Assembly (NCBI RefSeq): GCF_010120595.1
Contig: NZ_CP038020.1
Coordinates: 1,736,001 to 1,800,000, forward strand
Direction of reading: 5' to 3'
From: Streptococcus thermophilus
GTDB taxonomy: Bacteria > Bacillota > Bacilli > Lactobacillales > Streptococcaceae
Length of the DNA: 64,000 bases
Numbering within the stretch: the stretch's first letter is position 1; the number at the start of each line of letters is the position of its first letter. Made by a program: the position numbers and the translations under genes. This document shows, piece by piece, positions 55,637 through 64,000 of the stretch. The notes under the pieces were generated by a model. It was not told the DNA's origin. It was given only the letters and a program-made list of their open reading frames with translations, and did no database searches.

Positions 55637-56815
55637 TTATTTAGAACTTCCCATTGATGATGACTCGGTAGAGGCATTAGAGTTATTGCCTCCGTTGCTA
55701 TTATCTAGGACATTGGCACCCAAGAGCGAATTATAACCATTTTCATCAACATAGCTATGGTATTCAGGATTTAACATTATATCATTTGATGATTCGGGAA
55801 CCCCAGAATCTTGTTGTTGTGCAGGTGTTTTTGGGGTGCTTCCAGCTACAGTTCTGGTGTCACTATAAGCTGATTCACTAACGGTTGCTTGAGTAGAGTT
55901 TGAACTAGACGATGATGGTTTCGTAGAGGATGAGGTTTCCGTTTTTGAGGTGTTTTTGCTTGTGCTATCATCTTTAATCTCAATTAACTTCTCATATATT
56001 TTTTGCGTCAAAGCATTTTGTTGCGATGCCGTTAATGATGCTGCGACACGAATAACAACCGTTCCGTAAACATAGTGTGACCCAGGGTTGATGACAGTTG
56101 GAAGGCCATCGAAAGCACTTAAATAGTCATTTCGTTTTTTGGCATCTTCTGCAGTTTTATAGACTTCAACACACCCACCTGCATCCGTACCTTTTGCTAC
56201 TAAATCAGCACCAGGAACTGGATTAGTTACTTCGTTGTCAGCGAAATAAACTGCTGCCGTATAACTTCCTTGCTTGTTTAAGCCTTGGTTTGGATCATTA
56301 TCTTCTGTGGCTGACTGAACATCTGAAATCGTATCAATTTCCTTAAGACGACTTTCCACAAATGTATTGGAAGGATTTGTAATTTGTTTTAACTGCTTAA
56401 CACTTGTTGAATACTTCTGGTTTTTATCTTTAAGTACTTTTATCTCTGTTGTGTAGTTAATTGGTTTTTTTAGTGATTTAACTTGTTTATTGATGTCGCT
56501 TGTTTTCTTTTTGATTTTAGGAATTACTTGTTTTTTCTTTTCAGCAGTTGAGACTTCGTTTTTTAACTCAACCGTCAGACTTTCGTCTAAGGGTTTATCT
56601 TTACTACTAAGTAGTTCCTTAGATACTTTGATTGTTTCCTCTATGCTACGGTTTTCTTTTTGAATTTTGGCTGTCACTTCATTAAATGACTGTACCGCTC
56701 TTTGATGTGGTGAAATTGCAAGTACATAGTACCCTATACCGAAACAAAATAGTACGATAAGAGAAATTATGGCACTTTTCTTTGTATTAATTCTTTTCAT
56801 AAAATCAGATTTCAT
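55637..56815 (-). CDS. Membrane-anchored extracellular hypothetical protein
   Basis: 392 residues. Basic N-terminus and one helix (residues 15-33), then a long Lys/Glu-rich coiled-coil-like region (about 40-160), a compact domain with GTDAGGCVEVYKTAEDAKKRNDYLSAFDG and HYVYGTVVIRVAASLT (about 195-270), and a Ser/Thr/Asn-rich low-complexity C-terminus without LPxTG. The middle domain is like ones found next to phage or ICE genes, but I cannot name it. A TTTAAA-N17-TATAAT promoter lies at 56890-56918, and GGAG precedes the start. Confidence 0.7.
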   Translation of the reverse strand: MKSDFMKRINTKKSAIISLIVLFCFGIGYYVLAISPHQRAVQSFNEVTAKIQKENRSIEETIKVSKELLSSKDKPLDESLTVELKNEVSTAEKKKQVIPKIKKKTSDINKQVKSLKKPINYTTEIKVLKDKNQKYSTSVKQLKQITNPSNTFVESRLKEIDTISDVQSATEDNDPNQGLNKQGSYTAAVYFADNEVTNPVPGADLVAKGTDAGGCVEVYKTAEDAKKRNDYLSAFDGLPTVINPGSHYVYGTVVIRVAASLTASQQNALTQKIYEKLIEIKDDSTSKNTSKTETSSSTKPSSSSSNSTQATVSESAYSDTRTVAGSTPKTPAQQQDSGVPESSNDIMLNPEYHSYVDENGYNSLLGANVLDNSNGGNNSNASTESSSMGSSK

Positions 56816-56889
56816 TTTTAATCTCCAAAAATCAAGTGTTCGTTACCTCAAATAGCTAACGGGGACTTCCTATTAAGTATTCTGTTTTT

Positions 56890-56918
56890 ATTATACTTAA
56901 ATATTCTCACATTTTAAA
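56890..56918 (-). promoter_or_regulatory. Promoter of the anchored extracellular protein gene
   Basis: TTTAAA (56913-56918), 17-bp spacer, TATAAT (56890-56895), 75 bp upstream of the start. Confidence 0.55.
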
Positions 56919-57040
56919 GTAGTCTTTTGATTATTATTCTAGAAAATTATTGGAGTTGAGAAGTGAAATGTTGCGCGTGGTATGCGATTCAATACAAAAA
57001 GGATAGCATATAGTGATGTTATCCTTAGTTCATTCAATGT

Positions 57041-57545
57041 TTATTGTGCAGGTCTCAAGGTTGCTGCTACTGTTCTAATAGAACTTTGTGTAAGTTCAAC
57101 TTGTCTTTCTTCATCTGTGATTACACGAGGTTTTGGAAAGTTTTCGATAGTCTTTTCATGTTCTTTGGCTTATTTTTTGGCTTGTTCAAGTCGTTGGTGT
57201 TGGGCTTCTGGGCCCCAGTCTTTTTCTGCAGCAATCTCAGAGAGCATAAAGGCACTATATCGATATGCTTCTGGAACAATCGTCTGAATTTGTTCTTTAG
57301 TGAAGCGGTCTCCCTCACTATAATCGACGACATCCCAAATTAGTCCACCATTGCCATCTTCTCGTGCTGCAAGGAAGTGTTCGCATCCGATAGGATTTGA
57401 GAGATTGATCATAAAGAGTTCTTCAGACCATTCTCCAGTCATTACAGCATCAATGAATGTTTTATATTCATCGTCCGAGGCAAAATTTAGATGCCCATCC
57501 TTTTCAGCTTTTTGAGCTTCACATAATACCTCAAAACGTTCTTGG
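57041..57545 (-). pseudogene. C-terminal part of an unrecognised protein, with a nonsense codon
   Basis: The minus frame runs TQERFEVLCEAQKAEKDGHLNFASDDEYKTFIDAV, MTGEWSEELFMINLSNPIGCEHFLAAREDGNGGLIWDVVDYSEGD and on to QRLEQAKK. A TAA follows at 57170-57172, then the same frame continues AKEHEKTIENFPKPRVI to a TAA at 57041-57043. Good amino-acid composition shows it was once translated. Family not recognised; the start is lost at the junction with the next fragment. Confidence 0.6.
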
Positions 57546-57677
57546 GTACCATTTATCTAACCCCCCAGCCAACGAAATGATGAAATCATTATCATAGGTA
57601 ATTGCCTTATTAACAGCCGAACTGCATAAGAACAATGAGACAACCATCAGAACCGCAAAAAGTAGTTTTTTAGGCAT
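57531..57677 (-). pseudogene. N-terminal secreted-protein fragment
   Basis: 48 codons from a strong GGAGGGG site: signal-like KKLLFAVLMVVSLFLCSSAVNKAITYDNDFIISLAGGLDKW, then out-of-frame residues to TGA at 57531-57533. LCSS could be a lipobox variant. The body of the protein was replaced by the unrelated sequence at 57041-57545, a deletion fusion. Confidence 0.55.
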
Positions 57678-57796
57678 AGTCATCCCCTCCTAATTCCATT
57701 CCCACCACTATTATACCATTTAAACAATTTCAACCCGAAAGAAACCTAGTGTATAATAACCGTTCTTTATATCGCCTATGATACCTCTCAAAATTC

Positions 57797-57824
57797 AAAG
57801 AGCCAGGAAAAATCCTGACTCTTT
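57797..57824 (-). terminator. Terminator of the type I restriction operon
   Basis: AAAGAGTCAGGA/TCCTGGCTCTTT 12-bp stem (one G-T pair) on the minus strand, just after the hsdR stop; the T run is weak. Confidence 0.65.
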
Positions 57825-57834
57825 ATTTGAGTTA

Positions 57835-60800
57835 TTACTTATATTTCTGTTTGATTTCACGCATCCATTTTTGAAGAACAGGACCTAATTTCATATTAAG
57901 CATCAACTTATTGCCTGCAAAGGTATTGGTAGCTTTATCAGGATCCAATGTTTTAGAGATATCATCACGAAATGGAATCTCTTCTGGCTTGATAAGACTG
58001 TACTCTTTAAGCGACTTACTAAGTAAATCAGCATCAATCCCCCACTCGGACGCAAATGCTTTAACTTCTTTGAATTGTTGTTTGTCCTGCCAATCCTGAA
58101 AGGCTTCATCAAAATTGCTAGTAGCCGGAATGTGACCACCTCGTAATTCTTCATTAACAAAACGTTTCAAAGACTCAGCCTTTTCATGTTCCCCAAGGTT
58201 ACTCAACTCTTGGATTTGCTCTTGAATTAAGACCAAATTATTATCATTGATTACAATATAACCACCTTCTGTTGTCGTCTTATTTCCAATTAACTCTAGG
58301 ATGCTCTGAGCATCAATGACTTGAAATCCTTGAAGTTTAGTTCTCCCTTGTAATTCTCTAATGACTTCCTCTTCTGGTCCATCTCCACCTCTAGGGAAAA
58401 GGTTTCTATAAGCACCTATATACTGAAGCCACTTATGCTCATCAAGGCCAAAACGCTTATTATCCCAGACAAATTCATAATATTGTTTAACAACATTTAA
58501 CTGTTTAGCAGCTTCTTCGAATGCTGCTTTAAATCGTTTTTTGCCGTCTTCATCGTCACGTAGGTCTATCCATCGTGTTGGGTCTGAAAGTTCTTGGATG
58601 AGATTAACCATTCGCTTATTCAGTTCATCGACAGCATCCTCATACTTAGCAACGATAACTTTACTATTATTACCCCCGCTACCATAAAGTTCAAGGGCAG
58701 CCCTAACAAGCTCTTGTGTCATTCTTGGATATTGGAAATTAATAATCGTTCCGAATTCTTTAGAAGAACCAAAAACACGATTTGTTCTAGAATAAGCCTG
58801 AATCAAGCCTTGAAGTTCAAGACGTCTATCAACATAAAGGGTGTTAATACGTTTTGAGTCATAACCTGTTAGTAATTGGTCAGCAACAATAAGAATATCG
58901 ATATTCTTAGGGTTTCTACCACTGCCCCCACGTTTCATACGGTCTGTTACATCTTCAAAGTAGGCTGCTTCACCATGAGTCTTATTACCAGGAACAAAGG
59001 AAATACCAGTAAAACTAGCATAATCTTCAAACATCTCATCAACGACTTCTTGAGCAATATTATCTGGATCATTCTCGTTTCCAAAGCTAAACGTCATGGC
59101 GACATTGGGTTTAGCTTCACCATCTTTAAATTTCTCAGCAATTTGTTTCTTAAATTCATGGTAATAAGCAATTACACGCTCTTTATATGCAGCCGTGAGG
59201 ATTGCATTAAACTCTCCGTTTTGAGACTGTTCCTGCCAACCATCTAGCACTTCTTCAACTACTCGTGGAATATGAGTCTCATCTTGGTAGATTAAGATAC
59301 CTTCTTCTGCAGCCTTGCTTTCAACCTCCAAATCATCCCACTGATAGACCTCTCGTGCGATGGCTTTCTCACCTTTTTCTGGGTGTTGCTCAGATAAGGT
59401 CTCAATCAGTTGCTCACGGAGTTCATCATAATTTCTAAACTCGCCTGTATTGATGTAATCAACATGAAAACCTAAGACATTACCGTCCGCAATCGCTTCA
59501 TCGATAGTGTATTGATGGAGCAAGGGGCCAAAGAGCTTTTCAGTCGTATTAATGAGCTCGCTACGTTCATTGACTTTACCTTTAGCCTTATTTTCATCAA
59601 ACAAGGGTGTCCCGGTAAAACCAAAGAACAAACCATTTTGAAAGAAATACTCTTTAATTTTAGCCATCATACCACCCATAGTTGTCCGATGGGCCTCATC
59701 AATAATAAAGATTATTTTCTTCTCTTTTAGGCTATCATCCTGTCCTTTAACAAGACTTTCAACGAGGTTATATAGTTTAAAGGTTGTTGTAACAACAATC
59801 CCACTCTTAGCAGACATCAATTGTCTTCTAAGTTGATAGGTGCTTTTTGTATCATCCACATTTACCGATTCATAAACAGAATAAGCCTTAAAAGCTTCTG
59901 AAGTTTGGTCGTCAAGATCACGTCTATCTAATAAGAAGACTACCTTATCATACTCCGTTCGAGTGGCTAAAACCTGAGCTGTCTTAAAACTTGTGATGGT
60001 TTTTCCTGAACCAGTTGTATGCCAGACAAAACCACCGTGCGGTATACTATCATTTGGCGAGCCAAAAACGGCCTTTTCAATGGCTTGTAACGCGTGGACT
60101 TGATAAGGTCGCATCAACATATGACGGCGATTTTCTTCAAATTTATCTTCATTTATTATCAAATAATCCCCAACCATTTGATGGGCCATAGGAATCTTTA
60201 AGAAATGTTCAATGACCTCTCGATAATCAGTCAGAATACGATGACCCAAGAACTTACCATCAACTTGACTTTTTCTCACAAGCGACCAGTGGAATACAAA
60301 AGCAGGGTTGAAATCGTTGAGTGTTTTAGGTGTCGCAAAGTAACGTGTTTCAATCTCACTTGTCACAACCATCATTTGTGAAAATGCCATGAAGTTATTG
60401 GTATATTCACCATCACGATAATAACGCTTAAATTGTCCAAAGGCTTCGTCTAATGTTTTATCCGTACGTTTTTGCTCAATATTAATTAATGGCAGTCCAT
60501 TAATTAATAGGACAATATCAAATCGGTTATTATAGTCAGTCTGTACTTCACGCGCAATTTGATAATTAGAGTCTCCACCACTAACTTGAGCCTTTCTCAG
60601 AATCGTTAGGGTGATTTGTCGTCTAGTAACATCTGGGTGACTGTCACGATAGATACCGTCGATTTTACCCGTTGAACCTTCCATTGATAGGATCTTTGCG
60701 GCTTCATAACTATTTGATATCTGTTTGACCTTCGCCATAACCTGCTGGAACTCATTATCCGTCAAGGCAACACCCTCTAAGATGTCCGCATTGATACGAT

Positions 60801-60957
60801 TTAGTTCATCACGCCAGTTATTAATAAGGTCTTGAACAGTTACTTTATGTATATTACCATTAAGTTTATCGGGAGCTTGCCACCTAAACTTCGTTAATTC
60901 TTTTACGAAATTTTCCTGAAATGCCTTTTCTGAAGCATTTTTGGGTGTATTACTCAT
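57835..60957 (-). CDS. hsdR: Type I restriction enzyme, R subunit
   Basis: 1040 residues. Nuclease domain with DIVLLINGLPLINIEQKR (the ExK of the PD-ExK site) near residue 150; helicase motif I VWHTTGSGKT at about 314; motif II IIDEAHR at about 422; motif III FTGTPLF; motif VI-like QAYSRTNRVFG near 705. All motifs intact. Translocates DNA and cuts at distant sites when the cognate methylation is absent. Third gene of the operon hsdM-hsdS-hsdR, starting 33 bp after hsdS. Confidence 0.96.
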   Translation of the reverse strand: MSNTPKNASEKAFQENFVKELTKFRWQAPDKLNGNIHKVTVQDLINNWRDELNRINADILEGVALTDNEFQQVMAKVKQISNSYEAAKILSMEGSTGKIDGIYRDSHPDVTRRQITLTILRKAQVSGGDSNYQIAREVQTDYNNRFDIVLLINGLPLINIEQKRTDKTLDEAFGQFKRYYRDGEYTNNFMAFSQMMVVTSEIETRYFATPKTLNDFNPAFVFHWSLVRKSQVDGKFLGHRILTDYREVIEHFLKIPMAHQMVGDYLIINEDKFEENRRHMLMRPYQVHALQAIEKAVFGSPNDSIPHGGFVWHTTGSGKTITSFKTAQVLATRTEYDKVVFLLDRRDLDDQTSEAFKAYSVYESVNVDDTKSTYQLRRQLMSAKSGIVVTTTFKLYNLVESLVKGQDDSLKEKKIIFIIDEAHRTTMGGMMAKIKEYFFQNGLFFGFTGTPLFDENKAKGKVNERSELINTTEKLFGPLLHQYTIDEAIADGNVLGFHVDYINTGEFRNYDELREQLIETLSEQHPEKGEKAIAREVYQWDDLEVESKAAEEGILIYQDETHIPRVVEEVLDGWQEQSQNGEFNAILTAAYKERVIAYYHEFKKQIAEKFKDGEAKPNVAMTFSFGNENDPDNIAQEVVDEMFEDYASFTGISFVPGNKTHGEAAYFEDVTDRMKRGGSGRNPKNIDILIVADQLLTGYDSKRINTLYVDRRLELQGLIQAYSRTNRVFGSSKEFGTIINFQYPRMTQELVRAALELYGSGGNNSKVIVAKYEDAVDELNKRMVNLIQELSDPTRWIDLRDDEDGKKRFKAAFEEAAKQLNVVKQYYEFVWDNKRFGLDEHKWLQYIGAYRNLFPRGGDGPEEEVIRELQGRTKLQGFQVIDAQSILELIGNKTTTEGGYIVINDNNLVLIQEQIQELSNLGEHEKAESLKRFVNEELRGGHIPATSNFDEAFQDWQDKQQFKEVKAFASEWGIDADLLSKSLKEYSLIKPEEIPFRDDISKTLDPDKATNTFAGNKLMLNMKLGPVLQKWMREIKQKYK

Positions 60958-60990
60958 AGGTGTCCTTTCTATATCAAACTGGAGATGACG

Positions 60991-62274
60991 TTACACGAAT
61001 AGTTCATTCAAATAAGCTTTTTTCAAATCGTTTAGTTTGTCTAGTTTTTGTTGTTGGAGAGAGATTGATTGATCTAACTTTTTAAAAAAATTTCCAATTT
61101 GTTTTTGTTCATCAATTTTCGGAAATCTAATTTCAGTTACTTGTAAATTAGACTTACTGATAGAGCTAACTTTTGTTCCTTGCATTAAAGGCAATATTTG
61201 ATTGTGATAAGTATCAGAATTTAAGTAATAGCCTAAATAATATGGAGCAAATAACTGTCTCGGTCTGGCAGCAATTGTATGTAAGCCAGACACCACATTA
61301 TTACTCATAATATTTCTAATTTCTATTACCTTTCCAACGGTTGAATCTTCTGCAGCGTCTGCAAAAATTACATCACCATCCTGAAGAAGAGAATGTCTAA
61401 AATCTAACACACTAGAATTAATTATTGACGGCAAGTTATCTTGTTTTAGATCTAAAACACTTTGAAACTTTACTAGAATATCACCATAATGTATATTTTT
61501 AACTTCGTAAGATTTGTGCGTTAGATTTTCTCGTGAAAAAGAATTCGTTTTTATAGAGAAATCAACTATATTTCCTAAGAGGTCTTGCTCCCACTCACCT
61601 TCAAAACCAGGAAAACGACGTTTCGGCACGCGCTCACCTTCAGCTGGAAACATTTCTGAGAGATAGGCTTTTTTTAGATTTTTGAGTTTATCAAGTTTAT
61701 GCTGATGGAGGGTGATGAGAGAGTCGATTGTTTGGAAAAATTTTCCAATTTTCAACTGCTCTTTAATATTCGAAATGTAAACTTTATATTCCTTCATGTC
61801 TGAAGCGAGAATATGTTGTATCGTATTACCGGTTGTAATCGTCTTGATTTTTTCCTTCGCTTTTGTAGTTTGATACTGATAATTTAAAAAATGTGATTCA
61901 AGATTTTCAGAAGGATTTCTAAACATTATTAAAGCATGAGCTGCAGAATTGTTAAGATTTTCAGGAATTACAGCAGCATGTCCAACATGACCTGATTGCA
62001 CCATCACCATATCACCAGTTTGCAACCATTTATTCTTTTGTTTTTGATAAAACTCATCATTTATAAAAACTTCTGTATTGTAATTTATTTGCCCATCTTT
62101 AATATTATTTGATTCCAGATAAAAATGACCACTTTCAACATAATACGGTGTAGCTGTTCCAACAAATGCATTCCCTATATATTGAAATAGTTCTCTTAAC
62201 TTTGTCTCTTCCCACTCACCATCTAATTCAAACTCTTTAAACCGTCTTTTGGGTAGATGTTTACTATTCGTCAT
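60991..62274 (-). CDS. hsdS: Type I restriction enzyme, specificity subunit
   Basis: 427 residues with two target-recognition domains and two conserved spacer helices. The first half starts PKRRFKEFELDGEWEETKL and its spacer is LHQHKLDKLKNLKKAYLSEMF. The second starts PKRRFPGFEGEWEQDL and its spacer is LQQQKLDKLNDLKKAYLNELF. The internal repeats would allow domain exchange by recombination. One base overlap with hsdM. The recognised sequence cannot be predicted. Confidence 0.95.
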   Translation of the reverse strand: MTNSKHLPKRRFKEFELDGEWEETKLRELFQYIGNAFVGTATPYYVESGHFYLESNNIKDGQINYNTEVFINDEFYQKQKNKWLQTGDMVMVQSGHVGHAAVIPENLNNSAAHALIMFRNPSENLESHFLNYQYQTTKAKEKIKTITTGNTIQHILASDMKEYKVYISNIKEQLKIGKFFQTIDSLITLHQHKLDKLKNLKKAYLSEMFPAEGERVPKRRFPGFEGEWEQDLLGNIVDFSIKTNSFSRENLTHKSYEVKNIHYGDILVKFQSVLDLKQDNLPSIINSSVLDFRHSLLQDGDVIFADAAEDSTVGKVIEIRNIMSNNVVSGLHTIAARPRQLFAPYYLGYYLNSDTYHNQILPLMQGTKVSSISKSNLQVTEIRFPKIDEQKQIGNFFKKLDQSISLQQQKLDKLNDLKKAYLNELFV

Positions 62275-64000
62275 TAAAGCACCACCAATTCCTTCATCAT
62301 TGCTTCCAGTTCTTTTTCCAGTTTAGAGATTTCATCATCTAGACTATCTAATGTTTCAGAGTAACGTTTGTTCAATTCGTCTATCACTGCAATCTCAGAC
62401 TTAAGAGAGGATTCTACTAAGTCCTCCACTTTTTCGATAACTGAACCAAACCATTTTTTGTAAAGGAGTTGATCTACTTCTTCATCAGTCAATTGAAGAA
62501 TGCGATCGGCCACTACTTCTTTCAACTCTTGCTCTTTGGTCTTAATCTTTTTATTGACAGCTGATTTTTCTTTGGTCAAGTCATCGACTTTCTTTAGAAG
62601 GTCATACTCAAGAGACCCTTTTTCAGCCTCTTTCAAACTATCTTTAATCGACTTGCCTTCAAAACTGTCTTGGGCTTCACCCTCTTCATTCTTTTTAAGA
62701 GAGTCAAAGAGTGCATTGTACTCATCACTATCTTCTACCTTAGCATTTTCTACAAGCTCACTCATTTCGCTTTCAATTTCAACAATACGTGATTTGAAAG
62801 CCTCAATTTCAGCTAACTCTTTGGCATAAAACTCACTAGCAATAAGACTATTTGGAACAACAACCCCATTCCAACCGTCTTGAACTGGTTCTTTTTTCTT
62901 CCCTTTTTTGACCATATTAGGCTCACGTGTTCGACCAGCTTGGTAAAATCCTAACTGTTCAATAAACTCTGAGTCATGTTCAAGACTATTAGTCCAAATC
63001 TCAGCAATCATCTGATAGCCGTCATAACTGTCAAGTTGTTCAAAGGCTGATAGCTGATGTTTGATATCCGCTAACATGGCTTCTTTAACCTGTCTAGAGC
63101 TACGTTCCTTACCAAGCTCATGCAACTGGGTCCAATAGGTATTCAGATAAGCTTCAACTGTTTCTTTCACTTGTGTCATTGTCTCTTGAACGACAGTGCT
63201 AGATAACACCTCATCTGAAAATGCATCAATCGTTTTGTTTAAAGCCAAATAGCCAGGACGCTTTTCAGTGAAGGCTTGTTCTAAAACATCTGGTACTAAT
63301 TGATTGAGAATCTTCAAGTTCTCAATATTCGCTTTTGGAATACCTCCGTATAAGTGGGCATCAACATCGTGAGCAATCTCATTGTCTATAGCTGTCACGT
63401 AGCGAGGAATGTTCATATTAAACTCATTGCTGATGAGTTCCTTTCGACTCGCTAAATGACTATATCCTTCTTCTTCTGTACGATTACTGTATGTATCTAC
63501 AATCTTAGCAATATCTTTTTCTTGAAGGACATTTTGCTTCCCTACTTTAATAAAGCTATGCGAAGCATCAATAAAGAGAACAGGCTCATTCAAGTCACGA
63601 TTTTTCTTCAAAATGATGATACATACTGGAATCCCTGTATTAGAGAATAGATTGCTTGGTAGACCAATAACGGTATCAATCTGATTCTTTTCAATGAGCT
63701 TCTGACGAATCTCGCCTTCTGCACCTCCACGGAAAAGCACCCCATGAGGTAACACAATAGCCATTGTACCAGTAGTTGATAGGTGATAAAGCCCATGAAG
63801 TAGGAAGGCAAAATCCCCTTTTGAATCTGGAGGTAGTACACTTACAATTTCAAAGCGTGGGTCTGAAGCTTTTAAGCCAACACGGTTCCAATTCTTAATC
63901 GAATAAGGTGGGTTCATAACAACCGCATCGAACTGTACACCTTCATCTGGACGCTCAGGATCTTCTGGCCAGTCTTGTGCAAGGGTATCACCGTTTTTAA
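62274..64000 (-). CDS. hsdM: Type I restriction enzyme, methylase subunit (5' end beyond the window)
   Basis: The frame is open to the window edge, upstream of the ATG at 63917 that lies inside motif IV (VVMNPPYS, the catalytic NPPY of N6-adenine methylases). So that ATG is not the true start, and the AdoMet-binding motif I is outside the window. The C-terminal half has a long charged coiled coil (about 62280-62830) that contacts HsdS. The natural C-terminus at 62274 overlaps the hsdS start. Confidence 0.94.
   Translation of the reverse strand, partial: KNGDTLAQDWPEDPERPDEGVQFDAVVMNPPYSIKNWNRVGLKASDPRFEIVSVLPPDSKGDFAFLLHGLYHLSTTGTMAIVLPHGVLFRGGAEGEIRQKLIEKNQIDTVIGLPSNLFSNTGIPVCIIILKKNRDLNEPVLFIDASHSFIKVGKQNVLQEKDIAKIVDTYSNRTEEEGYSHLASRKELISNEFNMNIPRYVTAIDNEIAHDVDAHLYGGIPKANIENLKILNQLVPDVLEQAFTEKRPGYLALNKTIDAFSDEVLSSTVVQETMTQVKETVEAYLNTYWTQLHELGKERSSRQVKEAMLADIKHQLSAFEQLDSYDGYQMIAEIWTNSLEHDSEFIEQLGFYQAGRTREPNMVKKGKKKEPVQDGWNGVVVPNSLIASEFYAKELAEIEAFKSRIVEIESEMSELVENAKVEDSDEYNALFDSLKKNEEGEAQDSFEGKSIKDSLKEAEKGSLEYDLLKKVDDLTKEKSAVNKKIKTKEQELKEVVADRILQLTDEEVDQLLYKKWFGSVIEKVEDLVESSLKSEIAVIDELNKRYSETLDSLDDEISKLEKELEAMMKELVVL

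Noticed and set aside
63608..63841. Small ORFs inside hsdM and hsdR on both strands
   Set aside because: They are out-of-frame shadows without ribosome sites inside clearly coding genes.

Overview
This window looks like chromosome of a low-GC Streptococcus of the salivarius group, most likely S. thermophilus. The evidence is streptococcal-type proteins throughout (MsrAB fusion, DUF1846, SSURE/LPxTG surface proteins, glucan-binding repeats), an ISL3-family element like those common in S. thermophilus, and an unusually high load of decayed genes. About fifteen loci carry frameshifts, stops or truncations. Those lost are mostly surface proteins, carbohydrate or purine genes and transporters, as expected for a milk-adapted streptococcus. 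The species name is an inference; the genus is solid.

Layout. 0-7 kb: BASS-family transporter, cytidine-deaminase-like enzyme, a fused remnant of two genes, then a complete Bce-type antimicrobial-peptide module (response regulator, intramembrane-sensing kinase, ABC ATPase and permease) with the same inverted repeat before each half. 6.8-9 kb: an intact guanine riboswitch and terminator ahead of xpt and pbuX, both frameshifted. 9-12 kb: MATE exporter and MsrAB. 11.9-20.7 kb: a nine-gene minus-strand operon pairing an amino-acid ABC importer with an M20 hydrolase, a glycerol-dehydrogenase-like enzyme (frameshifted), an aminotransferase, an MmgE/PrpD protein, a GNAT acetyltransferase and a fumarase-superfamily lyase. 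This is the best candidate for an undescribed pathway. 21-26 kb: brnQ, a broken manA, CsbD, a tiny broken LPxTG protein, an APC permease. 26-31 kb: two broken surface-protein genes separated by an IS3-family remnant. 31-35 kb: a second amino-acid ABC importer headed by a URO-D-family methyltransferase-like protein.

35.5-40 kb: glutathione peroxidase, SemiSWEET, a decayed TetR/ABC module and a decayed aldo/keto reductase. 39.4-43.1 kb: a nitroreductase, a VOC dioxygenase-like protein and an Rrf2 regulator. All three are preceded by the same 21-bp operator (TTGTAAW-N7-WTTACAA), so they form a predicted electrophile or redox-stress regulon, now split by a complete ISL3 element with an 8-bp target duplication. 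43-49 kb: DUF915 hydrolase overlapping an EIIC-like membrane protein, a second nitroreductase, a broken DUF1275 gene, an aldo/keto reductase, and galE whose start codon reads ATA. 49-53.7 kb: DUF1846 protein, a small membrane protein, and several gene remnants. 53.7-57 kb: SOS-type Y-family polymerase with a YolD-like partner under a palindromic operator, and an anchored secreted protein. 57.8 kb to the end: type I restriction-modification operon (hsdM runs off the window, then hsdS and hsdR).

Many lesions are single-base changes in short homopolymers, so some could be assembly errors. Others (an 8-bp tandem duplication, truncations, nonsense codons) are clearly real decay.
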